Program-made: the position numbers and the translations under genes
Notes under the pieces: model-generated
What the model saw: only the letters and a program-made list of their open reading frames with translations
Told to the model about the DNA's origin: nothing
Databases searched by the model: none
Origin: Oscillospiraceae bacterium
Lineage (GTDB): Bacteria; Bacillota; Clostridia; Oscillospirales; Oscillospiraceae
NCBI GenBank assembly: GCA_015067835.1
Contig: SVLS01000005.1
Location: forward strand, 1 to 64,000
Reading direction: 5' to 3'
Length of the DNA: 64,000 bases
In this document: positions 47,944 through 56,228 of the stretch, piece by piece
How positions within the stretch are numbered: position 1 is the stretch's first letter
Layout: each line of letters opens with the position of its first letter

Positions 47944-49113
47944 GTGGATGATTTGAAACGATACGGCAAAAAGCTTGCGATGCGGGCGATGCTGTTTCCT
48001 CTGCGCATCCTTCCTGTGAAGAAAAACCGGGTTTTTCTCATCAACGATTTGGCGTACAACTATTCCGATAATCCCAAATTTGTGGCGGATTATCTTCAAA
48101 AGAATTATCCCGGGGAATTTGAGCTTGTCTTTGGCGGTGATGCACCTGCCGATCCGGAAGTGGCGAAAAATATCCAGTTTGTCAAGCGCAATTCTCTGCA
48201 GTACTTTGTAAAAGCGATGACAGCCCGGGTGCTGCTGACCAACAGCGGCGGATTTTCCTATCTGCCCCTGCGGAAAAAGAAGCAGTATGTGATCAATACC
48301 TGGCATGGCGGCGGTGCTTACAAGAAATGCGGCATCGATATGTATGTGGATACCCCTTATTTTCGTAAGGATTTGAAGCTGTCTGCCAATCAGACAAGCC
48401 TGTTCGTGTCCACCGGCACCCGCTTTTCCGATGTGGTTTCGGGATCCATGCTGATTCCCAGAGAGGTATTCTGGGAGGTGGGTATGCCCAGAAATGACTA
48501 CTTGGTGCGTACCGATGAGACCCTGCGTCAGGCGGTTCGGGAAAAGCTTGGACTGAAAACGGATGAAAAGCTGATTCTTTTCGCGCCTACCTACCGCAAA
48601 CCGGATGATAACTACTTTAAGGAATCCATTGCCATTTCCTATGGCGTGGATGTGGATCGGGTGATTGCGGCAATGGAGAAGCGCTTTGGCGGCAAGTGGA
48701 AATTTGCCTTCCGTTTCCATCCCCGGGTAATCAATCGGGAGGAGCTTCCCGGCGGTAACTGTATGGATTTGTCGGATTACCCCGATATGCAGGAGCTGCT
48801 GTGTGCAGCAGATGCAATGATCAATGACTTTTCCTCTTCTATGTGGGACTTTATGATGACCGGGCGGCCCAGCTTCCTGTTTGCTGTGGATTTAGAGCAT
48901 TATGTTGCCACCACACAGGTGTATACGCCGGTGTCGCAGTGGCCCTTCCCGCAAGCGGTAAATAATGATCAGCTGGAAGCGAATATTCTCAACTTTGACG
49001 AGAAGGTATATCAGGCTGCCTGTGACCGACACTATCAGGATTTGGGCGGCAACGAAACCGGCGAAGCAACCAAGCTGGTTTGTCAGAGGATTTATGAACA
49101 GTGTCAGCAATGA
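47944..49113 (+). CDS. CDP-glycerol:poly(glycerophosphate) glycerophosphotransferase family (TagF/TagB-like)
   Basis: NTWHGGGAYKKCGID; LFAPTYRKPDDN; DAMINDFSSSMWDFMMTGRPSF. Confidence 0.88.
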   Translation: MDDLKRYGKKLAMRAMLFPLRILPVKKNRVFLINDLAYNYSDNPKFVADYLQKNYPGEFELVFGGDAPADPEVAKNIQFVKRNSLQYFVKAMTARVLLTNSGGFSYLPLRKKKQYVINTWHGGGAYKKCGIDMYVDTPYFRKDLKLSANQTSLFVSTGTRFSDVVSGSMLIPREVFWEVGMPRNDYLVRTDETLRQAVREKLGLKTDEKLILFAPTYRKPDDNYFKESIAISYGVDVDRVIAAMEKRFGGKWKFAFRFHPRVINREELPGGNCMDLSDYPDMQELLCAADAMINDFSSSMWDFMMTGRPSFLFAVDLEHYVATTQVYTPVSQWPFPQAVNNDQLEANILNFDEKVYQAACDRHYQDLGGNETGEATKLVCQRIYEQCQQ

Positions 49114-49131
49114 CACAGTAGGAGTGATTTT

Positions 49132-49854
49132 ATGAACATAGCAGTGATTTTTGCAGGCGGTGTTGGCGCCAGAATGAACAGCAAGGATCGCCCCAAGCAG
49201 TTTCTGGAGCTTTATAACAAGCCGATTATCATTCATACGCTGGATGTTTTTGAACGGAGCAAGGATATTGACGCCATCGTTATTTCCTGTGTAGAGGGCT
49301 GGATTCCTTACTTGGAAGAGCTTATTTATCGCTTCCGCATTGAAAAGGTTCGCAAGGTCGTTCCCGGCGGTGCCACCGGCCAGCTTTCCATTTATAACGG
49401 ACTGCAGGCGGCTAAGGAAGTGGCCGGAGAAGAGGAAGCCATCGTACTGATTCATGATGGCGTTCGCCCCAATATTTCCCCGGAGCTGATCAGAGCGAAC
49501 ATTGACTCGGTTTTGGCGCACGGCACGGCTATTTCCTGCGCTACTGCCACCGAGACCCCCGCAGAGATTGATGCTGACGGTATGATCACCAATGTGTCCC
49601 CCCGGGACTGCGCAGTGATCGCGAAAGCACCGCAGAGTTTCCTTTTGAAGGATATCTATGCTGCCCATAAAAAGGCGCAAAGCGAAGGACTGAATAATTT
49701 TATTGACTCCGCGACTATGATGCGTCACTACGGCTATCGCCTGCATGTAGTGCCCTGCCGTTGGGACAATATCAAGATTACCACACCCAGCGATTTTTAC
49801 ATTTTCCGCGCCATTTTGGAGGCTCAGGAAAATTCTCAATTTTTTAGTCTATAA
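49132..49854 (+). CDS. IspD/TarI family cytidylyltransferase
   Basis: IFAGGVGARMNSKDRPKQFLELYNKPIIIHTLD; VLIHDGVRPNIS. Confidence 0.88.
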   Translation: MNIAVIFAGGVGARMNSKDRPKQFLELYNKPIIIHTLDVFERSKDIDAIVISCVEGWIPYLEELIYRFRIEKVRKVVPGGATGQLSIYNGLQAAKEVAGEEEAIVLIHDGVRPNISPELIRANIDSVLAHGTAISCATATETPAEIDADGMITNVSPRDCAVIAKAPQSFLLKDIYAAHKKAQSEGLNNFIDSATMMRHYGYRLHVVPCRWDNIKITTPSDFYIFRAILEAQENSQFFSL

Positions 49855-49866
49855 AGAGGTGCACTT

Positions 49867-50922
49867 ATGCATAAGCTTAGCAGCGTAGCGCAACAGGATA
49901 TCGTCACTGCCCTTGCAGACGACAACATTCCCTGGCATAATCTGGACGGCAAGATCGTAATGATCTCCGGTGCCACCGGCCTGATCGGCAGAACCCTTAC
50001 GGATCTGCTGCTGGCTTATGCCCAGAGCACTGCCCGGCCGCCGCATATCTTGGCACTGGTACGCAACCAGGAAAAAGCACGGGCATTTTGGGACGAGACG
50101 CCCAATCTCACCCTCCTTTCCTGGACGGCAGACCAGCCACTGGAATACAGCGGTAATGTGGATTATATCATTCACTGCGCCAGTCAGACCAGCAGCAAGG
50201 GCTTTATCCAACAGCCTGTGGATACCATTCGCACCGCAATTATGGGCACGGAAACCCTGTTGCAGCTGGCAGCAAAAAAGAAGTCTGCCGGATTCCTGTA
50301 CCTTTCCAGTATGGAAGTGTACGGAACGCCCCAGACAGATATGAGGATCACCGAGGACTTCGTGGGTACACTTGACCCGCTGAAGGTACGCAACTGCTAT
50401 CCGGAGGCGAAGCGTATGTGCGAAAGCTTGTGCGTCAGCTATTCCAGCCAGTTTGGTGTTCCGGCTAGCATTGCGCGGTTGACCCAAACCTTCGGTCCGG
50501 GGGTGCAGGCTGACGATAACCGGGTTTTCGCAGAATTTGCCCGGTGCGCGATGGCAAAAAAGGACATTGTTCTGCACACCAAGGGAGAGACCAAGCGCAG
50601 CTATGTCTATACTGCGGATGCAGCCCGGGCATTGCTGACCGTTTTGCTCAGGGGAACATCCGCAGAGGCCTACAATATAGCCAATGCAAAAACTTACTGC
50701 ACCATCTATGAAATGGCATGTATGGTGGCGGATAAGATTGCAAAGGGAAGTATTCAGGTGCGCTGTGAGCTTACGGATGCAGAAAAACTGGGTTATGCCC
50801 CGGTGCTGCGTATGAATTTAGACACCGAAAAGCTTTTGCAGTTAGGGTGGCGACCTTACTGCGATTTGGAAGAAATGTACCGCCGCATGATGGGCAGTAT
50901 GCGGCAAGAAAAATTGGATTAA
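49867..50922 (+). CDS. Extended SDR NAD-dependent epimerase/dehydratase
   Basis: IVMISGATGLIGRTL; SSMEVYGTP; YPEAK catalytic YxxxK. Confidence 0.85.
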   Translation: MHKLSSVAQQDIVTALADDNIPWHNLDGKIVMISGATGLIGRTLTDLLLAYAQSTARPPHILALVRNQEKARAFWDETPNLTLLSWTADQPLEYSGNVDYIIHCASQTSSKGFIQQPVDTIRTAIMGTETLLQLAAKKKSAGFLYLSSMEVYGTPQTDMRITEDFVGTLDPLKVRNCYPEAKRMCESLCVSYSSQFGVPASIARLTQTFGPGVQADDNRVFAEFARCAMAKKDIVLHTKGETKRSYVYTADAARALLTVLLRGTSAEAYNIANAKTYCTIYEMACMVADKIAKGSIQVRCELTDAEKLGYAPVLRMNLDTEKLLQLGWRPYCDLEEMYRRMMGSMRQEKLD

Positions 50923-50954
50923 CATTCCAATTTGCAATTATTGGAGGTGAAGAT

Positions 50955-52289
50955 ATGGTACAGTGCTTGAAAAAGTATAGTATATCCATTTTGTTTATTT
51001 ATCTGTCGATTTTTGTAGCTTTGGGTTCCACATCCTTACATGAGCAGCTGCGATTTTCTGATGGAGCTCGGCAAATATTTGCAATTTTGCTGTACTTGCC
51101 CTTTTTGCTGCTGATTCTTTGGAAAATTGTTTCGGATTTGAAATGTTTCCATATTTCAGGGTTCAATATTTTGTACTATTTGTTCGGCGTGTATTATGTG
51201 GCGCTGACCGTGTACCGCTTTTGCACCGATGCAGAAATAAAGGAAAGCTTTTACTATTCTGTGGTGCTTTTTGGCGTGCTTGCCTTGTATGCTTTGATGA
51301 CAGAACGGAAACTGAAATTAGATCGTGATCATTTCCAAAAGAATTTTTTTATCATTGCAGGTTATTTTATTGCAATCAAATTGATTTTTACCTTTATTGA
51401 GGGCAGATTGGTTGGAAACCCGCCCATCAATAATCTTTACAGTACCAGCTTGCTGGTCATCCTGTTGCCCTTTATGGTTGATACAATGAAGCAGGGAAAC
51501 AGCAGAAAAGAAAAAATCAGCTGTCTTCTGCTTTCATTGTCTGTGGCGTTGATGCTTGTTTGCAGCTCCCGGGCAGTGGTATTGTTGGGGTTGGGCGTTT
51601 TGACCGGACTGTTCCTTATGTACATTATGAGCAAGCCGGTTGCATTGAAAACGCTGGTCAGCGTAGGTTGCGCACTGGTGCTGGTCGCTTCTATGGCAGT
51701 ATTGAATGTGGGCATCGTACGCTATTCCCTGGTGCGGGAATTTAATGCGCTTTCGGCGATTATTCCGATGGACGATGCAGGCGCCATTATTCCGGGAGAG
51801 GATACCACGTTGGATCCTTCGGAGGCGTTGGATCAGATTGGCCGCAGCGACGCAATGCGTTCGGAGCTGATGAAGCAGGGCATTGCAGAGGTTTGGAAAA
51901 ATCCGATTTTCGGAACAGGCAACCTCTACTATACCTATGACCTCGGTTATAAAACAATGGAGCAAACGGCCCATAATTTCATCATTGAAAGCCTTGTATG
52001 CTATGGCATTGTGGGAACGGTAATGATTGCACTGCTGTTGCTGGCTATTTTGAGGCAGTGCGGATTCTTCCGGAAGGAATGCATAAAGAATTGGCGAATC
52101 TGGGCATCCATTATTTTGGTTTCCCTTTACTACTTCGCTTTCGGCATGGTGCAGCCCTCGGTATTTAATACGCTGGTCTGCCCGGTATTTTTCGTGGCCA
52201 TCACTTACTATGGAGATTTACTTCTGCCTGTACAAGACCGGGAGCCTAAAAAGATTTTCCGGTTGCTGAAGACCGGAAAGGATTCATAA
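50955..52289 (+). CDS. O-antigen ligase/polymerase-like (Wzy) membrane protein
   Basis: Polytopic protein with large central loop and IFGTGNLYYTYDLG...TAHNFIIESLVCYGIVG. Confidence 0.75.
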   Translation: MVQCLKKYSISILFIYLSIFVALGSTSLHEQLRFSDGARQIFAILLYLPFLLLILWKIVSDLKCFHISGFNILYYLFGVYYVALTVYRFCTDAEIKESFYYSVVLFGVLALYALMTERKLKLDRDHFQKNFFIIAGYFIAIKLIFTFIEGRLVGNPPINNLYSTSLLVILLPFMVDTMKQGNSRKEKISCLLLSLSVALMLVCSSRAVVLLGLGVLTGLFLMYIMSKPVALKTLVSVGCALVLVASMAVLNVGIVRYSLVREFNALSAIIPMDDAGAIIPGEDTTLDPSEALDQIGRSDAMRSELMKQGIAEVWKNPIFGTGNLYYTYDLGYKTMEQTAHNFIIESLVCYGIVGTVMIALLLLAILRQCGFFRKECIKNWRIWASIILVSLYYFAFGMVQPSVFNTLVCPVFFVAITYYGDLLLPVQDREPKKIFRLLKTGKDS

Positions 52290-53816
52290 ATGTTAGAGAA
52301 GAATAACAGAAGCATCAATAGCTTGCTGAATGCAATCTCGGCCATTTCCCTGACGCTGGTCAATGGGTTGATGGGTTTTGTGGTCACAAGGTTGATTTTG
52401 AGCTACTACGGTTCGGATTTTAACGGACTGAATTCCACAGCGAATCAGGTCGTGCACGTTCTGATGATCATAGAAGGCGGATTTATTACCGCCTCCAATG
52501 TGGCTGTTTTTGCACCTTATGGAAAAAATGACTACCAAACTGTCAATGGAATCCTTTCGGCAACCCGCAAAAAATTCCATAAAATCGGCCTGCTCTTTTT
52601 CCTGGTGGGAACGGCGGTATCTGTAGGATATGCGCTGCTGGCCAACAGCAGCATGGAACGGGAGTTCATCGCAACAGTGATTATGATGACGATGATTCCG
52701 CCTGCTTTTAATCTGTTTGCTGCCAGCACTTATCGGGTACTGCTGCAGGCACAGCAGAAGGAGTATATTGTCAGCTTTACCACCACGGTGACCATCGGCT
52801 TGGGACATTTGTGTAATATCATTATGATTACCAATGGCGGTCCAATGTGGATGGTGCGGGTCAATACGATGACCTTTTCTCTGCTGAGCTATTTGATTAT
52901 TATTGCCTATACCAGAAAGAAAAATCGGTTTATAGATTTGAAAGAGCCGCCCAGACCGGAGCTGATCAAGGGAACGAATGATGTGATGGCGCAGCGCATT
53001 ACCAGCGTCATTTACGATTCTGCACCTATGATTTTTCTGTCGGTATCCAGCTCTGGCGGTACGGTTATGGCCAGCGTCTACGCTGTGTACAATAATGTAT
53101 TCATCATTCTGAAAAGCTTACTGCGCAGCGTCATTGATGCACCGCGCCTCAGCTTCGGACAGATGCTGACCCAGCGCAAAAGGGAAGATGTGTGGCCGGC
53201 ATTTGCCCAGTATGAGTTTTTGATATTTACGGCGATTTTTGTGTTGCTCACAACCACCTGTGCGTTGATTCTGCCCTTTGTGGGACTCTATACCGCAGAT
53301 GTCAACGATGCGAATTATTACGATAAAGGCATCGCCATTATGATGGTTATCGTTGCGGTGTTGGAGCTGATGCATATTCCCAGCAATCACCTGATCAATA
53401 TGGCCGGTGAGTTCCGCATCAGCCGGAACATTCAGATTGTTTCCTGTGGAGTGCTGCTGGCCGGTCTGGCTGTGGGCGGCTCTTTGTGGGGAATGTACGG
53501 TATGCTGGGTGCATTGATTGTGGTGGACCTGTTGCTGGCCGTTCTGGAAATGGGCTATGTCCATATCCGCTTCTTCAAAAAGAAGCTTTTGTCACTTTTG
53601 AAGCTGGTACTGCCCCTTGCGGTTGCTGGAGTGGCGGTCTGCTGGGCAGAAATGTCCCTTCCTTTGCCAATTCACAGCTACTTTGCCTTTGCCGTATACG
53701 GTGTTATTTTGGTGGTGGTCAATGGCGTGATTGGTGTGGCAGTGGGCTTGCTTTTCAATCGCAAAGAGCTGCTGGCATTGCTCAAGCGGGCAAAAAATCT
53801 CATCAAACGCAAATAA
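52290..53816 (+). CDS. Polysaccharide flippase (Wzx/MOP family)
   Basis: Multi-TM protein of about 508 aa; Wzx-like start; immediately follows the Wzy-like gene. Confidence 0.82.
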   Translation: MLEKNNRSINSLLNAISAISLTLVNGLMGFVVTRLILSYYGSDFNGLNSTANQVVHVLMIIEGGFITASNVAVFAPYGKNDYQTVNGILSATRKKFHKIGLLFFLVGTAVSVGYALLANSSMEREFIATVIMMTMIPPAFNLFAASTYRVLLQAQQKEYIVSFTTTVTIGLGHLCNIIMITNGGPMWMVRVNTMTFSLLSYLIIIAYTRKKNRFIDLKEPPRPELIKGTNDVMAQRITSVIYDSAPMIFLSVSSSGGTVMASVYAVYNNVFIILKSLLRSVIDAPRLSFGQMLTQRKREDVWPAFAQYEFLIFTAIFVLLTTTCALILPFVGLYTADVNDANYYDKGIAIMMVIVAVLELMHIPSNHLINMAGEFRISRNIQIVSCGVLLAGLAVGGSLWGMYGMLGALIVVDLLLAVLEMGYVHIRFFKKKLLSLLKLVLPLAVAGVAVCWAEMSLPLPIHSYFAFAVYGVILVVVNGVIGVAVGLLFNRKELLALLKRAKNLIKRK

Positions 53817-53828
53817 TATCTCACATTA

Positions 53829-53866
53829 CACGCAGGACAACGCAGAAAGGTTTCCTGCGTGTTTTT
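53829..53866 (+). terminator. Terminator of the polysaccharide cluster
   Basis: CACGCAGGA ... TCCTGCGTG followed by TTTTTC. Confidence 0.75.
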
Positions 53867-53882
53867 CCCGGGAGGGTTGTTT

Positions 53883-55190
53883 ATGGATATGTATCAAAAG
53901 ATTATAGAAGCAGCGGACGCGGTGACACCAAAGCTGATTCTGCAAAGACGGGATTTTCACAAGTATGCAGAGCCCGGCTGGCAGGAAATGCGCACCTCCT
54001 CCATTATTGCCCGTCAGCTGACGGAGCTTGGCTATGAGGTTTTGGTAGGGGAGCAGGTATGCCTGCGGTCTGCCCGAATGGGCGTGCCGGCAGAAGCTGT
54101 GCTGGAGAATGCCTATCAGAGGGCTCTGGAGCAGGGCGCAGACGAAGAATTTGTGAAAGTAACCCGTGGGGGTATGACCGGCGTTATTGGCATCCTGCGC
54201 TGCGGAGAAGGCCCTACAGTGGCACTGCGCTTTGACATTGATGCGCTGGGCGTTTACGAATCGCAGGATGAAGACCATTTTCCGGCAGCAGAGGGCTTTG
54301 CCTCCGTCAACAGCGGCGTAATGCACGCTTGCGGCCATGACGGACACGCTGTTTCCGGTTTGGGTGTTGCTCAGGTGCTGATGCAGATAAAAGAACAGCT
54401 ACACGGTACAGTAAAGCTGATTTTCCAGCCCAGCGAGGAGGGCGTTCGGGGTGCAAAGTCCATTGTGGAAAAGGGTCATTTGGATGATGTGGATTTTTTC
54501 CTGGGTGCTCACACAACGGCTGAGGATGACGAGGGCAGTGATGTAACACCCGGGTCAACCGGTGCGCTGGCTACCGGAAAATACGATGTAGTTTTCACCG
54601 GAAGGGCAGCCCACGCAGGCGGAGAGCCCCATCTGGGCAGAAATGCCCTTCAAGCAGCTGCGGCAGCGGTTATGAGCCTTTATGGAATCCCCCGTCACGG
54701 TGCAGGTGCCAGCCGCATCAATGTGGGTAAGCTGGTGGCCGGCAGCGGCAGAAATGTGATTGCAGACGAAGCCTTTATGGAGCTTGAAGTACGGGGTGTT
54801 TCCACGGAAATCAACGATTATATGTGCCGCCACGCAATGCAGATTCTGGAGCATACGGCTGCTATGTATGAATGCACGGTGGAAGTCAGGGAAATGGGCG
54901 GGGCAGAGGCGATGTTCTGCACACCGGAGCTGATGGAAAGAGTTGCAAAAATTTCCGCAGAGAAGCTGGGCTTGAAGGTTTCTGAGAACCTGCTGGAGGA
55001 TATGGGCGGCAGCGAGGATGTGTCCTATATGACCAACCGCGTCCAGAAAAACGGCGGACAGGCGACCTTCATCCGGGTAAGAAGCCCACAAAAGGCCGGC
55101 GCCCACAACCGAAAGTACGACTTTGATGAAAGTTACATCCCGAAAAGTATCAAAATTTTCTGTGCAACGGTGTACGACCTGATGAAATAA
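53883..55190 (+). CDS. M20 family amidohydrolase/peptidase
   Basis: HACGHDGHAVSGLG, VKLIFQPSEEGVRGAKSIV. Confidence 0.9.
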   Translation: MDMYQKIIEAADAVTPKLILQRRDFHKYAEPGWQEMRTSSIIARQLTELGYEVLVGEQVCLRSARMGVPAEAVLENAYQRALEQGADEEFVKVTRGGMTGVIGILRCGEGPTVALRFDIDALGVYESQDEDHFPAAEGFASVNSGVMHACGHDGHAVSGLGVAQVLMQIKEQLHGTVKLIFQPSEEGVRGAKSIVEKGHLDDVDFFLGAHTTAEDDEGSDVTPGSTGALATGKYDVVFTGRAAHAGGEPHLGRNALQAAAAAVMSLYGIPRHGAGASRINVGKLVAGSGRNVIADEAFMELEVRGVSTEINDYMCRHAMQILEHTAAMYECTVEVREMGGAEAMFCTPELMERVAKISAEKLGLKVSENLLEDMGGSEDVSYMTNRVQKNGGQATFIRVRSPQKAGAHNRKYDFDESYIPKSIKIFCATVYDLMK

Positions 55191-55214
55191 CGAAAAAGAA
55201 CGGTATAAAAATTG

Positions 55215-55250
55215 ACAAAACCTCTGGCCGGGCCAGAGGTTTTGTTTTTT
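55215..55250 (+). terminator. Rho-independent terminator
   Basis: ACAAAACCTCTGGCC gg GCCAGAGGTTTTGT plus T-run. Confidence 0.85.
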
Positions 55251-55289
55251 ATCTCATAATATTAGTTTTGCATAATATACTGGTAATTA

Positions 55290-55305
55290 TGCAATTTTAA
55301 TTGCA
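55290..55305. repeat. Inverted repeat TGCAATT-tt-AATTGCA
   Basis: 7-bp perfect arms, 3' of the AraC gene. Confidence 0.6.
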
Positions 55306-55341
55306 AAAAATGTGTGATATAATACAAACGGCGAAGTATCG

Positions 55342-56133
55342 TTAAAGTTTGCCTCTTTGAGAGGGGGAAACGCCAAAGTAATTCTTATATGCTCGGTAGA
55401 AAGTGGAATAATCTGCAAAGCCGCATTTTTGATAGACGAGGGAAGGGTGCTTTTCCGTCTCAATCAATTGCTGCGCCAGCGTGAGCCGTTTTCTGATAAT
55501 GTAACGGTGCAGGGAAGTGTTCAGATTTCGGGAAATCATTGTCCGCACAGTGGACGGAGAGAGGAACAAATCCTTTGCGATAATATATTCATTCAGCGTT
55601 TCGGTGAGATGGTCGTCGATGTAGGCGATAATAGAAGCAAGCGTTGCATTTGTTTCAGCCGGAATGGCCTGCTGCGGATTTTTTTGCAGGGACAACTCGA
55701 TCAGCAGCTGAATGAAGCAGGCGTATTGCAGCAGGTTGCATTTATATTCCGGCAGCTCTTGATCAAAGGCACTGATCATTCTGCGCAGAATCCGCATCAC
55801 ATTCTCCGGGATGTTGTCGAAAATGTGAATGTCATCCATAATCTCCTGAAACAGTTCAGGTACGAACATATCGCCGAAATTCATCACGATACGACGGTAT
55901 TTGCTTTCGTCTTCAATATCGATGCGGTGGTAGGTATGCTTGGGAATAAGGAGCAGGGTTTGTGCGGGAATTTTCCGCTGACCATACTCAGAGTAAAGTA
56001 TGTTGCCGTCTGTCATAAAATAGACCATTTCATAGCAGGTATGGATCTCTTTTCCGCGCCGGCTTGAAGGACCTTGGGCGTATTTGACTGTGAGACCATC
56101 ATAGGTAACTACTTTGCAAAATTCGTTTTCCAT
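55342..56133 (-). CDS. AraC family transcriptional regulator
   Basis: C-terminal HTH (PSLVYQKCGFADYSTFYRAYKNYFGVSPSQ); divergent from the GH78-like gene. Confidence 0.85.
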   Translation of the reverse strand: MENEFCKVVTYDGLTVKYAQGPSSRRGKEIHTCYEMVYFMTDGNILYSEYGQRKIPAQTLLLIPKHTYHRIDIEDESKYRRIVMNFGDMFVPELFQEIMDDIHIFDNIPENVMRILRRMISAFDQELPEYKCNLLQYACFIQLLIELSLQKNPQQAIPAETNATLASIIAYIDDHLTETLNEYIIAKDLFLSPSTVRTMISRNLNTSLHRYIIRKRLTLAQQLIETEKHPSLVYQKCGFADYSTFYRAYKNYFGVSPSQRGKL

Positions 56134-56179
56134 AACGATGCCACCTTTCTTATTTTTGCAATCTATTATACCACAATTA

Positions 56180-56191
56180 TGCAAATTTGCA
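56180..56191. promoter_or_regulatory. Palindrome TGCAAATTTGCA in the AraC/GH78-like intergenic region
   Basis: Perfect 12-bp palindrome between divergent genes. Confidence 0.5.
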
Positions 56192-56228
56192 ACAAATTTT
56201 CCATATAACGGATGCCGGGAGGAAAAAT

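Noticed and set aside
47338-48720. 460-aa minus-strand ORF
   Set aside because: Antisense to capG and the TagF-like gene; no recognisable domain.
55357-56067. 236-aa plus-strand ORF opposite the AraC gene
   Set aside because: Considered because of the TATAAT-like box at 55318, but no RBS or domain; most likely a shadow ORF.
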